NCBI RefSeq assembly: GCF_003711515.1
Contig: NW_021167080.1
Span: forward strand, 1,153,622-1,217,621
Length of the DNA: 64,000 bases
Reading direction: 5' to 3'
DNA from: Sodiomyces alkalinus F11
Taxonomy: Eukaryota > Ascomycota > Sordariomycetes > Glomerellales > Plectosphaerellaceae
Every line of letters starts with the position of its first letter. The stretch's first letter is position 1. Made by a program: the position numbers and the translations under genes. The notes beneath the pieces are model-generated. The model was not told the DNA's origin and ran no database searches. It saw only the letters and a program-made list of their open reading frames with translations. Positions 1 to 13,740 of the stretch are shown here, one piece after another.

Positions 1-130
1 TATAGTATATTATATATTATAGTATATTATATATTATAGTATATTATATATTATAGTATATTATATATTATAGTACTATAATATATAATATACTATAATA
101 TATATATTACAATATATAATATATATATCA
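1..130. repeat. AT-only 17-bp minisatellite with inverted copies
   Basis: The first 68 bases are four head-to-tail copies of a 17-mer (TATAGTATATTATATAT). From about 75 the same unit continues in the reverse-complement orientation, so the tract can fold on itself as a cruciform. It contains no coding potential. It abuts a RIP-mutated block, and may be the edge of a larger AT-rich island lying to the left of the window. Confidence 0.85.
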
Positions 131-1620
131 CAAGTCTTTTAGTTATTAAAATTAATTACGAAGAAAAAAGGGTATTATTATTAAAAAGCCCTTTATTTAA
201 AGCGTTATCCCTTAGGGGATAAGAAAACCCTAGGCGCCGCCGTACACAAGTAAAAAAAAAACCCCTACTAGTTATCCTCCAGAAGATCCTCGTTATTATT
301 GCCTACTAGGATATCTATTAGTACGCTAGTGTATATTATTATAAGATAGAGAATATCACTTACTCTCCTCAGCGGCCGCAATTAGCGCCCTTCTAAGGCG
401 CGTAATATAGCGTGTGGGGATACCCTTAAGGTTAAGCGTTATTAAGGTCTTATTTTTACCGGCGGGGGGATCTTCGGTAACACGTTTACGCTTATTTAAG
501 CGCGGGGTTTCGTTAACTTCTATTTAAGTTAGTATATTATCGTATAGCACTATAAACTAACTTACCGGCTAACGAGTAACTAGATAAGCCCGCGCCGACG
601 GTGTAATTACCGTAGCCGCCTTTACCGAAGTCTTTTAGCACTACACACGACGTAAGTATGCCTTTTCCTACAGTATATTTATCGCACCGATAGCGGCCCC
701 GCTTCTCGTCACCGTATATTAATATAAATAACCCGGAAAGAGCCTACGAGCGTGTTATATTAAAATCAAGAAATTTAATAGCCGCGCCTTTCTGATATTT
801 ACAGCGTATAGTAATTCCACGTTTAATCTATATACTTATTAGCATATATTATCGGACGTTAATATAAAGATATATACGGTAGGATTATTCTCGTTTATAT
901 ACTATAAGATCGTACTAGCGTACTTCTATTCAAGCTCTATATATCGAATCGTTAATAAACTGCTATATAGAGCGTGTATAGATATATACGGTCGAGTATA
1001 AAGGTATCTAGCAGCGGGGATCCTAACGTTTCTTTTAGCTAGATAAGGGGGGGGGGTAATTCTTCTCTATCGATTTCTATTAGCCACTAGTACTATTCGT
1101 CGCCCGCTATTCTTACTAGAGATTATTTGCTTATACCCTCTTGCGTATAGAACCGTTTCGTCTTATATAATAGTATATACCCTATCACGTAATAAGTTAG
1201 CCCTAATCTAGAACGGTTTTACGATATCTTACCTAGACTAGTATAGCCAAAGCACTAAAACTAATCTTCCGGACCTATAAAATCCGAATCTTAGCCTGTT
1301 AGACCCGTATAATCGAGCCCTGATACTACCTTAGATAGATCTTACCTACGCGGAACCGGATATAGGGGTAACTTACTAGCCTATAGTTATCTAAAGAGTG
1401 AAAATAAGATTAGGTCTAGCGGTGGCCTTATAGTTATAGTAGTAGAAAATTTTTCCTCGTAGCTTATTAGCTCGTTATTACGTTATAGACTTTTCTTTTA
1501 CTACTAGAGTATTTATATATACGAATATATACTACAGCGTACGGGTGTTTTTTTCGTGCCTATAGAGTATACCTACTAAATTTATAGGGACTTTTTCGAG
1601 TTATTACAGTGTCCCCTGCG
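131..1620. repeat. RIP-mutated repeat relic, family not recognised
   Basis: This block is full of TA dinucleotides and of TAG/TAA in every frame, while CpG stays common and CpA/TpG are rare. That is the RIP pattern also seen in the 34.5-54.8 kb island. No intact reading frame remains. Short stretches look like decayed coding sequence on the minus strand, but no domain could be recognised. The change to normal composition is abrupt near 1610-1625, about 300 bp before the first gene. Confidence 0.7.
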
Positions 1621-1935
1621 GCATGCGGTACCATCGCCTCTTTCCCCTTTCCTGGAGGTGGAGGGGCAATTGTCCTTGGCACTTGGGGCTAGTTTATCCA
1701 CTGCTCTCCCTCTTTTGCCGCCATCAGCCGTCTGTCTCTCTTCTTCTCCCCGGGCTTACCTACCTATACTTCACTTCATACCTTATAACATCTCCAAGAT
1801 TCAGGGCATAAAACCCTCCGCTTTTATTTCCTCACCTTTTGTCCTCTAAAGGCTTACCTCTCTGTATAACTTACCACCCCTCTTCCCCAACTAGCTTCCA
1901 ACCCAAGAAAAAAAAAGAAAAAAGCAAAAGACCAC

Positions 1936-3017
1936 ATGTCAGATTTCGAACCCCCTCCGGGCCCTCCCCCGCCCGAAGTTCCGCCTGGATGGACTGCGCG
2001 CTGGAACGACACGTACAAGGCATGGTAAGGCCGTAAGGGGGACGAACATCCCACTCCCCTTTCCCGCTAACTCGCTTTGACAAAACCGTTGACTGACATG
2101 TGACATCACACAGGTTCTACGTCAATCTACAAACCAAGAAGTCGCAATGGGACCTGCCCACCGAGCCGGCGGAACCCCTTCAGCCCGCCGAGAAAGAACC
2201 CCCCAGCGGCCCGCCCCCAGAGTATGCCCCTCGAGCCGGTGACGATCCCGCCGCCGCCGCCCCGACCGACGTCAAGCAGAACCCCTACCCCCATGCCGCC
2301 GCCTCCTCCTCCAGCCCGAACCTGGGCCACAGCCAAGCCAGCGGCAGCTCCTCGGCCCCGCCACCGCAAGATGGAACCCGCGCTGGCCACTTCCCCGACC
2401 AGCTCCCGCCCCGCCCTCAGGGTTCCAAGTCGGGCAGCTTCATGGGTAAGCTGATGGGCAAGGTCAAGGGCAGCGGTGCACCGTCGCCTTTGCAATCCGC
2501 TCCTCCCCACGGCCAGGGCTATCCTGGCGCCCACGCTGCAGGCGCGCGGACCCACGGCCACCAGGGACCCCTGGGCGGCTATGCGAGTGCGACCGGTCCG
2601 TATCAGTACGGCGCGCCTCAGCGCGCTCCCCAGCCCGGCTACGGGTATGGTTACGGGGGACCTTCTCCCCAGCCTTACGGCTACCCCCCTCAGCCCAGTT
2701 ACGGCGGGTACCCCGGGTACCAGCAGCCTCCTGCTAGGAGAGGCGGCGCCGGCATGGGTGCTGCGGGTGGCATGATGCTCGGTGCCGGTGCCGGTATGCT
2801 CGGTGGTGCCATGCTGGCTAACGGATATCATTCTGCCCAGGACAATGCATACGAGGAAGGTTACGGTATGTTCATCCTTTTTTTGTACCTCTCTCTATCC
2901 TCTTTTTTTTTTTTTTTTCGGTTGCGGGACAAAATGGCTGACTGACCCCTTCTTTCTACAGATGATGGTATGGATGCTGGTATGGATGATGGTGGCGGTG
3001 GCGACTTCGATATGTAG
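1936..3017 (+). CDS. WWM1: WW-domain protein, WWM1-like
   Basis: Exons 1936-2024, 2114-2865 and 2962-3017 give 298 residues. Both introns have GT-AG ends, and the reading frame is continuous across them. An N-terminal WW domain (residues about 17-47) spans the first intron: it has the first Trp in GWTARW, the aromatic pair in WFYVN, and the second Trp in SQWDLP. After it comes a Pro/Gly/Tyr-rich low-complexity region with repeated YG and PQP motifs, then a Gly/Met/Ala hydrophobic stretch (GAGAGMLGGAMLANG) and an acidic Asp/Gly tail. This order matches yeast Wwm1, which was found as a metacaspase interactor; WW domains bind proline-rich ligands. The ATG chosen is the first one in frame with the WW domain. 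The gene converges on EMC7. The family assignment is good; the cellular role is inferred. Confidence 0.85.
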
Positions 3018-3718
3018 ACGCCGCGCATCGACGTTACGCATCTGAAAAACAGAGAGGCCTGGGTACTACGAAGCGAATACGGTGTCTTCGCACCTCATTA
3101 TGCTTTCCTAACACCTCGTCTTTTTATTCCTTTTTGATCCTTTTTTTTAACTTATTGTTATCGCGTATACGATGGTCTCAATCTCTTCTATGGACTCTTC
3201 CATGGATTTCGCACTCCTGATTTTTTTTTTTTTTGGTTCCTTTCGAAGCTGGCTTCGCTCGCCATGTTCCAATCGATTTGACGAGTTGATCATTTTCAGG
3301 CAAATTGGGGTTCTTTTGTGTGGTTGCACTGGGCGGGTTGATGTGTCATAAGCCGGGTTTAAATTCAGTTACAGGACAGTAGATTGGAAGCTCACGCACT
3401 CCCATATCGCTCTCTCGAGTTATAACGCGACCAACGTCAACACGGGCGCCTCCTTGCGTAGGGATTGTGTCATGTATCATTATACGGTGACGCTATCGGA
3501 ATCCCAGGCGGTCACCGTTCAACTTTTGCGTTCCTCTACTGCGTAAACGTGCTGGACACGCTCGACATGGTTGACGGTGCATTCTATATTTCGTACCGTA
3601 GTCAAAATATATATGTAAAAAAACATCCAATTTACCACCGGAAAGGATCACTTTGCTCTCTCGTGTCACTTTCGCACTGAAGGGTTCGAATAGACATCGC
3701 ATCGCCCTGGACCTAGTA
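3018..3718. other. Intergenic, convergent 3' ends
   Basis: About 700 bp between the stop codons of the WW-domain gene and EMC7. It holds T-rich tracts typical of fungal 3' regions (for example 3129-3150 and 3221-3234). No gene was seen. Confidence 0.6.
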
Positions 3719-4712
3719 TTACCTCCTCTTTCCCTCGTTCTTCCGACCATTATTCCCGCTGGGGGGGCTGCTGGCGGAACCGGGGCCGGAACCAGACCCG
3801 GCTAGGAATGACGCAACGTCGAAGCCGCCCATGGGGTTGGGGCCTGCGCCGCCCGCACCACCCGAGAGGATACTGTTCATCGGGTTGGAGCGTTGGCGCT
3901 CCTCGAATTCGGCGCGCATTTCGGGATCCACTGAGCTGGTCGTTAGCATGAAGGAAAAAGAAAAGTAAAAGACGAAAAACAAAGCAGGAGAGTAGGAACG
4001 GGGAAGAAGGCAGGGCGGTGAATGACATACTGTTGTTAAGGAGGTAGGGCATGCCGAAGAAGAGCGCCATTGTACCGAGACCCATGAGAATCATAGGGTT
4101 CTTCAGAATGATGTTGACGAGAGAAACTATTGTTCCAATAGCATAGGGTTAGCAAGCCAAGCCCCAAGGTGGCCGAGACAGCATCATGAGATATGCCAAA
4201 AAAAGAAAAAAAAAAAAAACCCCCCCCAGCAGCAAGAACATGACAAGATGACGAGCAAGAGGGAAGGACATACACTTGCTCCGCTCCACAAAGTACCCCT
4301 TCACACCCGCAGCGCGCACCTCGAAGCCCTTCCCCGTCGCAAAGTCGACAACGCGGAGCGCCTCGCCGCGATTATTCCAGTCATTGCCCCGGAACGTCTC
4401 CCAGGCGGCCAACGAGCCGTCCGCCGCGACGTCGAGGCGCAGGGGCACGAAGGCGTGGGTCTTAGAGTGGATATCGACGAGGTACGACCCCGGAACGGAC
4501 ACGTTATGGAAGACGAAGGTGTTGGAGGGCGAGAGGAGGGCGGTGTAGGCTTCGCCCGTGCTGACGAGCGTCGCGTGCGTCGTGGGCGGGAGGGCGGACG
4601 GGTTGCCCAGCGTCGGGGGGGATGGCGGGACGGAGAGGGTGAGGGTTGTTATTTGGAGGGCCGCGGCTCCTAGGGTGAGGAGCGGCAGAAGGAGGAGGGA
4701 TCTGAGGTTCAT
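3719..4712 (-). CDS. EMC7: ER membrane protein complex subunit 7 (EMC7)
   Basis: Exons on the minus strand are 4712-4274, 4126-4031 and 3930-3719, giving 248 residues. A hydrophobic signal peptide (MNLRSLLLLPLLTLGAAA) is followed by a lumenal beta-sandwich domain (about residues 20-145). Next is one transmembrane segment around NPMILMGLGTMALFFGMPYL, encoded mainly by exon 2. The cytosolic tail begins DPEMRAEFEER and ends in Gly/Ser/Asn-rich sequence and KRR. This is the usual architecture of EMC7, a subunit of the ER membrane complex that inserts tail-anchored and polytopic proteins. Donor GTATGT at exons 1 and 2 and acceptors TAG/CAG restore one continuous frame. The neighbouring genes are functionally unrelated. 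Confidence 0.88.
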
Positions 4713-5220
4713 TTTGAGCCGGGGCAGTTGGCGAGTCTGTCCTTGAGTCTGGGCTGGGAGGGTTGTGGTGTTGTCGAGACGCTGGGAGTTTGGTCTCGGA
4801 CTGAAATTGATGATGATGATGCAGATGCAGCAATGGTAATAGTGGGTCCTATACCGGGAATGGCCAATCCGGCCGCCTAATGAGCGCTGGATACTCAGTA
4901 CGAAGGGAGTGTCGTCGTCTTCTACCTTACGTAATATAAGGCAGTGCTAAATAGATTTGATATTCCATCCATACGATCCATACGATTACTTGTTGTCTCT
5001 GCACTATAATAGACGTCCTTAAAAATAGTTGATCGATATCTTGGGTATTTCTTTGTAGGCTATGATAGCCAAATGAAGGAACATGGCAGCCACAGAATCC
5101 GACATCATATATTTACCCATTGACAAAACAGAGTACATCACCTGGAAATAACAAAGTGCTTAAAGAAGAATAAGAATCACGAGCCATCTCAAAAAGATAA
5201 ACACCAGAAAGGTAAATTAC
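4713..5220. other. Intergenic, EMC7 promoter side
   Basis: About 500 bp upstream of EMC7 and downstream of tRNA-Leu. No further gene or recognised element was seen. Confidence 0.5.
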
Positions 5221-5317
5221 TGACAGGAGTGGGATTTGAACCCACGAGGGTTGCCCCACCAGGAAACGTGTTAAGGTAACCTTAACCTGGCGCCATAACC
5301 AACTCGGCCATCCTGCC
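5221..5317 (-). tRNA. tRNA-Leu(AAG) with 15-nt intron
   Basis: The minus-strand sequence folds as a class II tRNA. The acceptor stem is GGCAGGA/TCCTGTC with discriminator A. The anticodon stem is CCAGG/CCTGG, the long variable arm is GGGG/CCCT, and the T arm is GTGGG-TTCAAAT-CCCAC. The anticodon loop reads TTAAGG, giving anticodon AAG (read as IAG, decoding CUN). A 15-nt intron (TTACCTTAACACGTT) sits after position 37. It contains CCTTAA, which can pair with the anticodon loop as is usual in pre-tRNA. Length is 97 nt including the intron. Confidence 0.93.
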
Positions 5318-5605
5318 GTATGTGATGGATGCACCTGCTATCTCCACATATTAAGCAGCAGACTCGGCCGCTCAGAAAATGTCAAACCAACACACCATGT
5401 TCCATTCGCATTGTCCAACTCAGCATCTCCCACCTAAAAAATCCTGCGCCATAAACGCCTGGGTTCATTCAAGGCCAAAAGGGAAAAGAAGAAGGAGGAA
5501 AGAAGGGCTTGTTAAAATTTGAAGGGGTATCCATTTCTCTATTCTCATAATGTACGTACGCATTAGCGTCTACAGCATTTCCTGGTCCTTTCCTCCCCAG
5601 CCTTT

Positions 5606-7442
<1,837 letters not shown>

Positions 7443-8496
7443 GATGACGTTGTTATTTTGGGGACGGAGAACGGGGGAATATGGTATTTCGGGCGTTCGA
7501 GGGAAATGGAGAGTGAGAGAGTAGCGAGTGAGAGAAAGTCGCAGGGAGAGTTGTAGAGGACTCCGTCTACCTTAAGAGAGCAAGGAAAAGAAACGAGCGG
7601 TGCGAAGTAGTCAGGGGTTCTCAGCCGAGCTCTGAGGGGGAATGATGCCATCCGTGAAGCGGTTAGCCCTTAACTTTTCCCCGCCGAATCGGCGGCCCCC
7701 TCTACTGGCCTCTACTCCTTCTGCTGCCCCTCTGCTCACAAGCGACGTTTACGCCATTGGCCTTTTCGGGTCAAGGTTCTCACGCTCATGCAATGCCGTT
7801 CATCCCATGTGTTGTACGGAACGGGTTGGGTTGATGTGCTCAAAAGAACCCAATCAACCCCAGAGTCCAACCATTCCTACCACCCATGAGTGGTGAACTA
7901 TGGGTGACCATGTCCGATATAGGAAGCTAGGGTGGGGTTCCTGAAAGCACGTCATTCACGCCATCCTCGAGTCATGGCCTTTGTACCCTTGTTCAACGTG
8001 GGGGAATCGTCCTCTAATTCTCGGCATCCCGCAAACTAACCAGTGGGGTACTAGTTTTAGGTAATCACTGAATCAGTGGTTTTCTTCACCAGCCCACCTA
8101 CCTACTGTATGTACTGTACAAACATGACTGACATCCGTTCCAACAGCGTTGTCCCGGGAAACGATGTTCGTCTTAAAATTCAGATGCGAAATGTCCCCCA
8201 ACTTGCGCCAACTCCGACCATCTACACAAATAAGGACGTAGGTAGTTCGACCAGTCAAACCAGCCAGTCGCTCGAAGACAGAAGCAAGCAACCAAAGGGA
8301 AGAAGGGGGGGGGGGGGGGCGCGGGGGAGGAAGAGACAGGGGAAAAAAAAGTGAAAACAATAAAAAAAAAAAAAATCGCTAGCGGATTTAGCCTCTCCGA
8401 GGACGGCCTCCAAAACCCGTACTCCTATGCCCGTTTTAAAGCCATATACATTCGACTCCCCAAAATCAGCACCCCCAAATTAAAACTACACCAGGA
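7443..8496. other. Intergenic, sulfhydrylase promoter region
   Basis: About 1.05 kb between the sulfhydrylase start and the 3' end of the MARVEL-like gene. It contains the CYS3-type site at 7642, a long G-run near 8307-8320 and A-rich tracts at 8341-8376. No gene was seen. Confidence 0.5.
7642..7651. promoter_or_regulatory. Candidate CYS3/MetR bZIP binding site
   Basis: ATGATGCCAT fits the published Neurospora CYS3 consensus ATGRYRYCAT at all ten positions on both strands. It lies 200 bp upstream of the O-acetylhomoserine sulfhydrylase ATG. CYS3 (MetR in Aspergillus) activates sulfur assimilation genes when sulfur is low. The sequence match is direct; function is inferred from the neighbour gene. 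Confidence 0.6.
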
Positions 8497-9081
8497 TCAC
8501 GCCGACTCCGCTTCCCGCATAGGAGGGCGCGCCTGCACAGCATACGGCGACGGCTTCCTCTGTAGCCCGCCCTTGAACACATACTTGGCCATGAGGCCGA
8601 ACGTGACGGACCACAGGACGAATTCCACGGACGCAGCGACGACGGCGATGCGCGCAGCGATGCATTCAGCGCCCCGGCAGAAGACGACGCGGCCGAGGAA
8701 GACGGCGAGGGCGATGAACCCCGCGAAGTAGAAGATGGTGTTGAGGAACTCGAAGGCCAGGGCGGCGTACGGATGCGACGCCCGCGGGACGAATCGCGGT
8801 GTGAGCTCGAGGTATGCGAGGGAAACCAGCGTCCAGGTCGGTGCGAAGATGAGGAAGGTGAATTCCGATGGCGCCGCGAACCGGGTCGCTCGGAAGTACC
8901 ACTCAACCACTTATATCCCCGAGGAAGGCATGTGTCAGCGCGATGATATTTCGTTGAAGCTGGGAAATGTGGGCAGAAGGTCGGCTACCGGCTACCACTT
9001 ACCATATGCCGACGTGGCCAATACTGTCAGAGCTAGCAGGCCCTGCAGGATGCGCAACGAGATCATGAGATCGATACCCAT
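8497..9081 (-). CDS. MARVEL-like four-helix membrane protein
   Basis: Exons 9081-9003 and 8909-8497 give 163 residues, with a GT-AG intron of 93 nt. Four hydrophobic segments are visible: about residues 5-27 (ISLRILQGLLALTVLATSAY), 39-60 (FTFLIFAPTWTLVSLAYLEL), 70-95 (FLNTIFYFAGFIALAVFLG) and 105-132 (AVVAASVEFVLWSVTFGLMA). The short basic C-terminal tail reads QRKPSPYAVQARPP. The size, helix spacing and short loops match fungal MARVEL-domain proteins of the Nce102 type, which sit in the plasma membrane or eisosomes or in vesicles. The Cys-containing loop between helices 3 and 4 (FCRGAEC) is typical of the family. No catalytic role is expected. The MARVEL assignment rests on topology and general sequence feel, not on a searched profile. 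Confidence 0.75.
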
Positions 9082-11379
9082 CTTAATTGTCCCCCCAGGA
9101 AAGACAAAGGTAAGTTTGTGGAGAGGTCGTTAATAGGAGGAATTCAGTGAAAGACTGTGTTCAGTTGGCGAAGAGGCTGTCGGATGCTGTCGGATGTTGT
9201 CGAGAACGACCGGATCAAGATCTCGGAAGAATAAAACGACTGTCTTCCAAGGCACTACGAAATAAACCAACTTCGAACGCAGCAGAGCACAGTGACCCGG
9301 AACGGAACCTAAGAGAAACAGCAGATGAATACAATGATATTCTGAGAACATGAGACGAGTTAAAGATTACAGTACCGAACATCGCGCCCTAAGCGCATAT
9401 GGTGCGAGTTTCCATGTTTGTTTTTTGAATCTCCGTGACTTCTCAAACCGGCCCGGTGGTCATATTTTGGCCTACTTGCTTGGACCATGATTAACTGGTG
9501 CTATTGAAACCTGATGACAAGTTTCGAGGTTCATTAACCAGCGCCCCTGGGGGTTTCTTCTGGTTACAAAATCAACTTGAAACGCATTTGACATCGCCAA
9601 GGGGCGTCCAGTGCAGAGCCCAACAAGAACCGTTTAAGTAAGCCAGATCATCGCAGAACCCTCTCTACCATTCGTCAGCGGAAATCGTCAATTGCAATAG
9701 TAGATGTTCGGTATCGTGGGCACGAGCATGTCGTCGCTATCAAGGCGCCCTTCAACAAACCTCTCCCCCGTCCCACGGCCAAGCCAATTCGGAAAGGTCC
9801 AACGCGATTGCTTGATTACCTCAGTTGGAGTGAAGCGTTAGGCATTGACTTTGTAATAATTTCAGTTTTCTTCCCATGTTTCTGGGGAGGGTGGCATTCG
9901 GGGATGAGCAGCAGGGGATACTGGATCGACAGCCGATAGAAGAAGAGCACTTCAGATGAAGAGAAGTTTGGATGACTTCGCAAGGTGATCGGGACGGGAA
10001 ACATGTCGTTTTGATCTACACACAAGAACCACTGATGAAGATGGATGGAAGCGACGATGGCAAATAAGCATCTACCAAGGATATTCCATCCATGCCCTCG
10101 ATTGACCTTCTAGCTTAGTCAAGTAAGCCGAACTGAAGGGAGGCTCCGACCACGTCACAATACAATACAATACCTACCCACGATAGGTATCTCGGCCACC
10201 AAGTGCGGAAGAATCCCGGACATTTATCGGTGATGATCGGGCTATCGGTCTCAGGAGCGCAAGTGGAGGGAGGGGAGCTTGGGGAGTCTCTGGCATGTGA
10301 AAGCTCGGCTTCACCAACAAGTACCTACGGACAGGGTACCTACCTTACCTCAAGGTACTAAGTACCGTAGCTGAGGTAGGTGCCTTAGGCTGTACGAGGA
10401 AGAGCTAAAGACGGCTTGTCAGACGGACGGGATAAATGGACCCACCGAGAAAAAAGCACTTGAACATGGCACAGGGTAATTACGTCGAAGTCAAGGCAAA
10501 TTAATCTTTAAAGATATAATAGTAACATAGAAAAGTCGCGGAAACTTATAACTTTAATTTTGCTTGCTTTATTAATTTAGATGTGGAGATGTCGTGATAC
10601 TAGTGTATTAGTACCTAAGGTAGGCGCCTTATCGAAGCAGTGAAAAAAAAAGACCCAGGGGGAATAACGTTGTGTTTTAGGTGTTACCAGCTAGAAGGTT
10701 GCTGATCTCCAGCGTCTACCCTGGTGTCGCACATGCATAACCTCGCCCCGGGTCCCCCGTATCTTAGCGGCTTAGGGGCACTAAGGAGGCCGCTTCAGCG
10801 GGCGGGTACAAGAGAGACCAGCGCACCACCCAATACAGTTCAGCGCACTTACCGTAGTGGGCGGGGTCTTTCCCTGACTCGGATCTCGGTACTCTGTGCC
10901 GCCCCAGTAATCTCCCACAATAGGTACCTCTAGTCTCTGAGGCTTCCGCTTTCCCCAGGTCGCAGAGCGCCACTGAGCGGCGCCCCCTAAGGTGTGCCTC
11001 GGCCTTGGCATCCCCATTCACCTGTGCTCGTCTGTCAAGTACCCCGTAATTACTCAGTACCTTACCTGTAATTATACCGTTTTTCGTCTGGTGCTTGTCC
11101 CACTCCTCTCGCCTTCTTCTCCTCTTCATCCGCTTCCCTACCTTACCTACCTACCTACCTCTACCTCCTATTCAACTTCGCCTGTCGTGTATCTCTTCGC
11201 CGAGCCGTCCTACCTCCTCACAGCACACAGAGTCAACGAGATTGGAGCCCTCTTCGCCCCTTATAATCGCCTCCGTAACCATCCGTTCTGAACAACAATA
11301 ACAACATTGGCCATCTAGCTCACAGCCGGCCACGAACCCGACTTACGGATCCTCCCCCGACTTGACATAACTCGACAAG
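9082..11379. other. Intergenic 2.3 kb, no gene recognised
   Basis: Between the divergent starts of the MARVEL-like and acyl-CoA synthetase genes. It contains several GGTACCT/AAGGTA-type palindromic motifs (10321-10390, 10611-10630), an AT-rich patch at 10494-10590, and an ACCT/CTAC microsatellite with pyrimidine-rich leader at 11100-11180. Short open frames here look random. Confidence 0.5.
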
Positions 11380-13740
11380 ATGGCTCCATCCGTAGACACA
11401 CGTGCCGTGATCAGGCAGCTCGCCACCCCTCCGCCTCCGGGCTCCCCCTACGCCCTCCCCGTCCAGGGGTCCGAGACGGAGGGCCGGACCGCTGTGTATC
11501 GTCACTGGCGCAACCGTGACAACGAATTGATGATCACCCTCGATCCAGCGTTCCGGACCATGTTCGACCTGTTCGAGGAGTCCGTCAGGAAGTTCTCCAC
11601 GTGCCCGTGCCTCGGCCATCGTCCCTGGAACCCGGCTACCCGCACCTGGGAGGACAAGTACACCTGGATTACCTACGCCGAGGTTGCGGAGCGTCGCAAG
11701 AACCTTGGCGCTGGTATCGTTGAGATCCACGAGCAACACGGTGTTGGCCGCGACAGGTACGGTGTCGGCCTGTGGTCCCAGAATCGCCCAGAGTGGCACA
11801 TCACAGGTACATACGGCCCTTTTTTCTTCTCTTTTTTTTCCTTTTTTCTTCTTAAATTTACGCTATCGCAATCCATTAAGCGGCCGTTTCCTTGGTGCGC
11901 ATCGCAAAAACTGACTTGGACGTGGACGAATAGAGCTTGCTGCCGTGTCCCAATCCCTCTTCACCGTGTCCCTGTACGAGACTCTCGGACCCGAGACGAC
12001 TGAATACATCATCAACCATGCCGAACTTGCTTGCGTCGTCACGTCGCTACCTCATATCCCGACGTTGCTCAAGCTCGCGCCCCGGATACCGAGTCTCAAA
12101 ATCATCATCTCCCTCGATCCCCTGGATGCCGGCGAGCCTACCGGACACTCCAAGCTCTCCGTGCTGAATGTTCTTGCCGCCCAGCATGGCATCAAGATCT
12201 ACTCCATCCACGATGTGGAGGCCATCGGTGCCAAGTCTGGCCGCACCATGCGCCCACCCCGTCCCGAGGACATCCAGACGATTAACTATACCTCGGGAAC
12301 CACGGGCGTCCCCAAGGGCGTGGTGCTGACCCATTTCAACGCGCTCTCGGCCGTCTCCGCCGCTCGCGCGCTCGAGACGGTCACGGAGCGTGGAGTCCAT
12401 ATCTCCTACCTGCCTCTCGCCCACATCTACGGCAGGATGGTCGAAAGCGTCGCGTTTGCCGAAGGCGCGCGCCTCGGCTTCTTCCGCGGCGACATCCTCG
12501 GCCTCGTGGAGGACCTGAAGATCCTGAGGCCCACGGCTTTCGTCTCCGTGCCTCGTCTGTACAATCGCTTCAACTCGGCCATCCGTGCCGCGACAATCAA
12601 CGCGGACGGCGTGAAAGGCGCGCTGTCTCGGCACGTCATCGACACGAAGAAGGCTTCCATGAAACTCCCTGCCGGGAAGGCCAAGAACACGCACCTCCTC
12701 TACGACCGGATCTGGACGCCCAAGGTCCGCGCCGCTGTGGGCTTGGATCGTGCTACCGCCATGACGAGCGGCAGCGCCCAGCTGGATCCCGACGTGCAGC
12801 AGTTCCTGCGCGCTGCCTTTGGCAACGAGTTCGTGCAGGGATACGGTCTCACCGAGTCGTACGCCCTCGGAACGTGCCAGGCGAAGGGCGACTTCTCGAC
12901 CGGGAACATCGGAGGCCCCGCTCTCTGCTCTGAGATCTGCCTCGAGTCGGTTCCCGACTTCGACTACCTGGTCACGGACAAGCCGAACCCGCGCGGCGAG
13001 CTGCTGCTCCGAGGCCCCAACATCTTCCAGGGCTACTACAAGAACGAGGAGGAGACGCGGAAGGCCATCGATGCGGACGGGTGGTTCCACACCGGCGACA
13101 TCGCCGAGGTGGACAGCCTCGGCCGGTTCAAGATCATCGACCGCAAGAAGAACGTCCTCAAGCTGTCCCAGGGCGAGTACATCTCCCCCGAGCGCATCGA
13201 GAACGTCTACCTGGGCAACACGAACCTCATCGGCACCGCCTATATCCACGGCGACCCGAGCCAGTCGTGCTTGGTCGGCATCTTCGGCGTCGATCCGGAG
13301 AACTTTGCCCCCTTCGCCAGCAGCGTCCTGAAGCAGACTGTCGACAAGACCAACGTGACTGCGCTCAAGGCTGCGGCGAAGGATCCTAAGGTGAAGAAGG
13401 CCTTCCTTCAGCAGCTGGACAAGATTGGCCGGAGCCACAAGTTCAACAGCTACGAGAGGGTGCGGAATGCGTACTTGGATGTTGAGCCGCTCACCGTCGA
13501 TAACGACCTATTGACTCCTACGTAAGTGCCCTTTCCCCCCACCCTCCTTTTTTACCCCCTTTTCCTAGTCCCCTTTACTAGCTCCCAAGGCTTATAATGT
13601 GGCGCATTACTAATACGGGGTTTCTTGTCAAATATAGGCTGAAGCTAAAGAGACCGCAAATCGCCAAGGCCTTCCGCGAGCACATCGACGAAATGTACGC
13701 TGAAGTCAATGCCGAGGCCCCTGAGAAGGCTAAGCTGTAA
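11380..13740 (+). CDS. Long-chain acyl-CoA synthetase, probable peroxisomal form
   Basis: Exons 11380-11806, 11934-13521 and 13638-13740 give 705 residues, the usual size of fungal FAA-type enzymes. It activates long-chain fatty acids to acyl-CoA using ATP. The AMP-binding signature INYTSGTTGVPKGVVLTH starts at about residue 262. Further core motifs are YLPLAHIYGR, QGYGLTES, and the FACS signature region DGWFHTGDIAEVDSLGRFK, followed by IIDRKKNVLKLSQGEYISPE. The last three residues are AKL, which fits the type 1 peroxisomal targeting consensus (S/A/C)(K/R/H)(L/M). No N-terminal signal or membrane anchor is evident. A peroxisomal role in beta-oxidation is therefore likely but inferred. The last exon is only 103 nt and supplies the targeting tripeptide. 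Confidence 0.93.

Noticed and set aside
1..130. CRISPR-like array or telomere
   Set aside because: The repeat is a simple 17-bp AT tandem without spacers and does not match TTAGGG.
2127..2831. 234-codon minus-strand frame
   Set aside because: Shadow of the low-complexity GC-rich exon 2 of the WW-domain gene.
12047..13438. 463-codon open frame on the minus strand
   Set aside because: It is the antisense shadow of the GC-rich acyl-CoA synthetase exon 2, which has clear family motifs on the plus strand.
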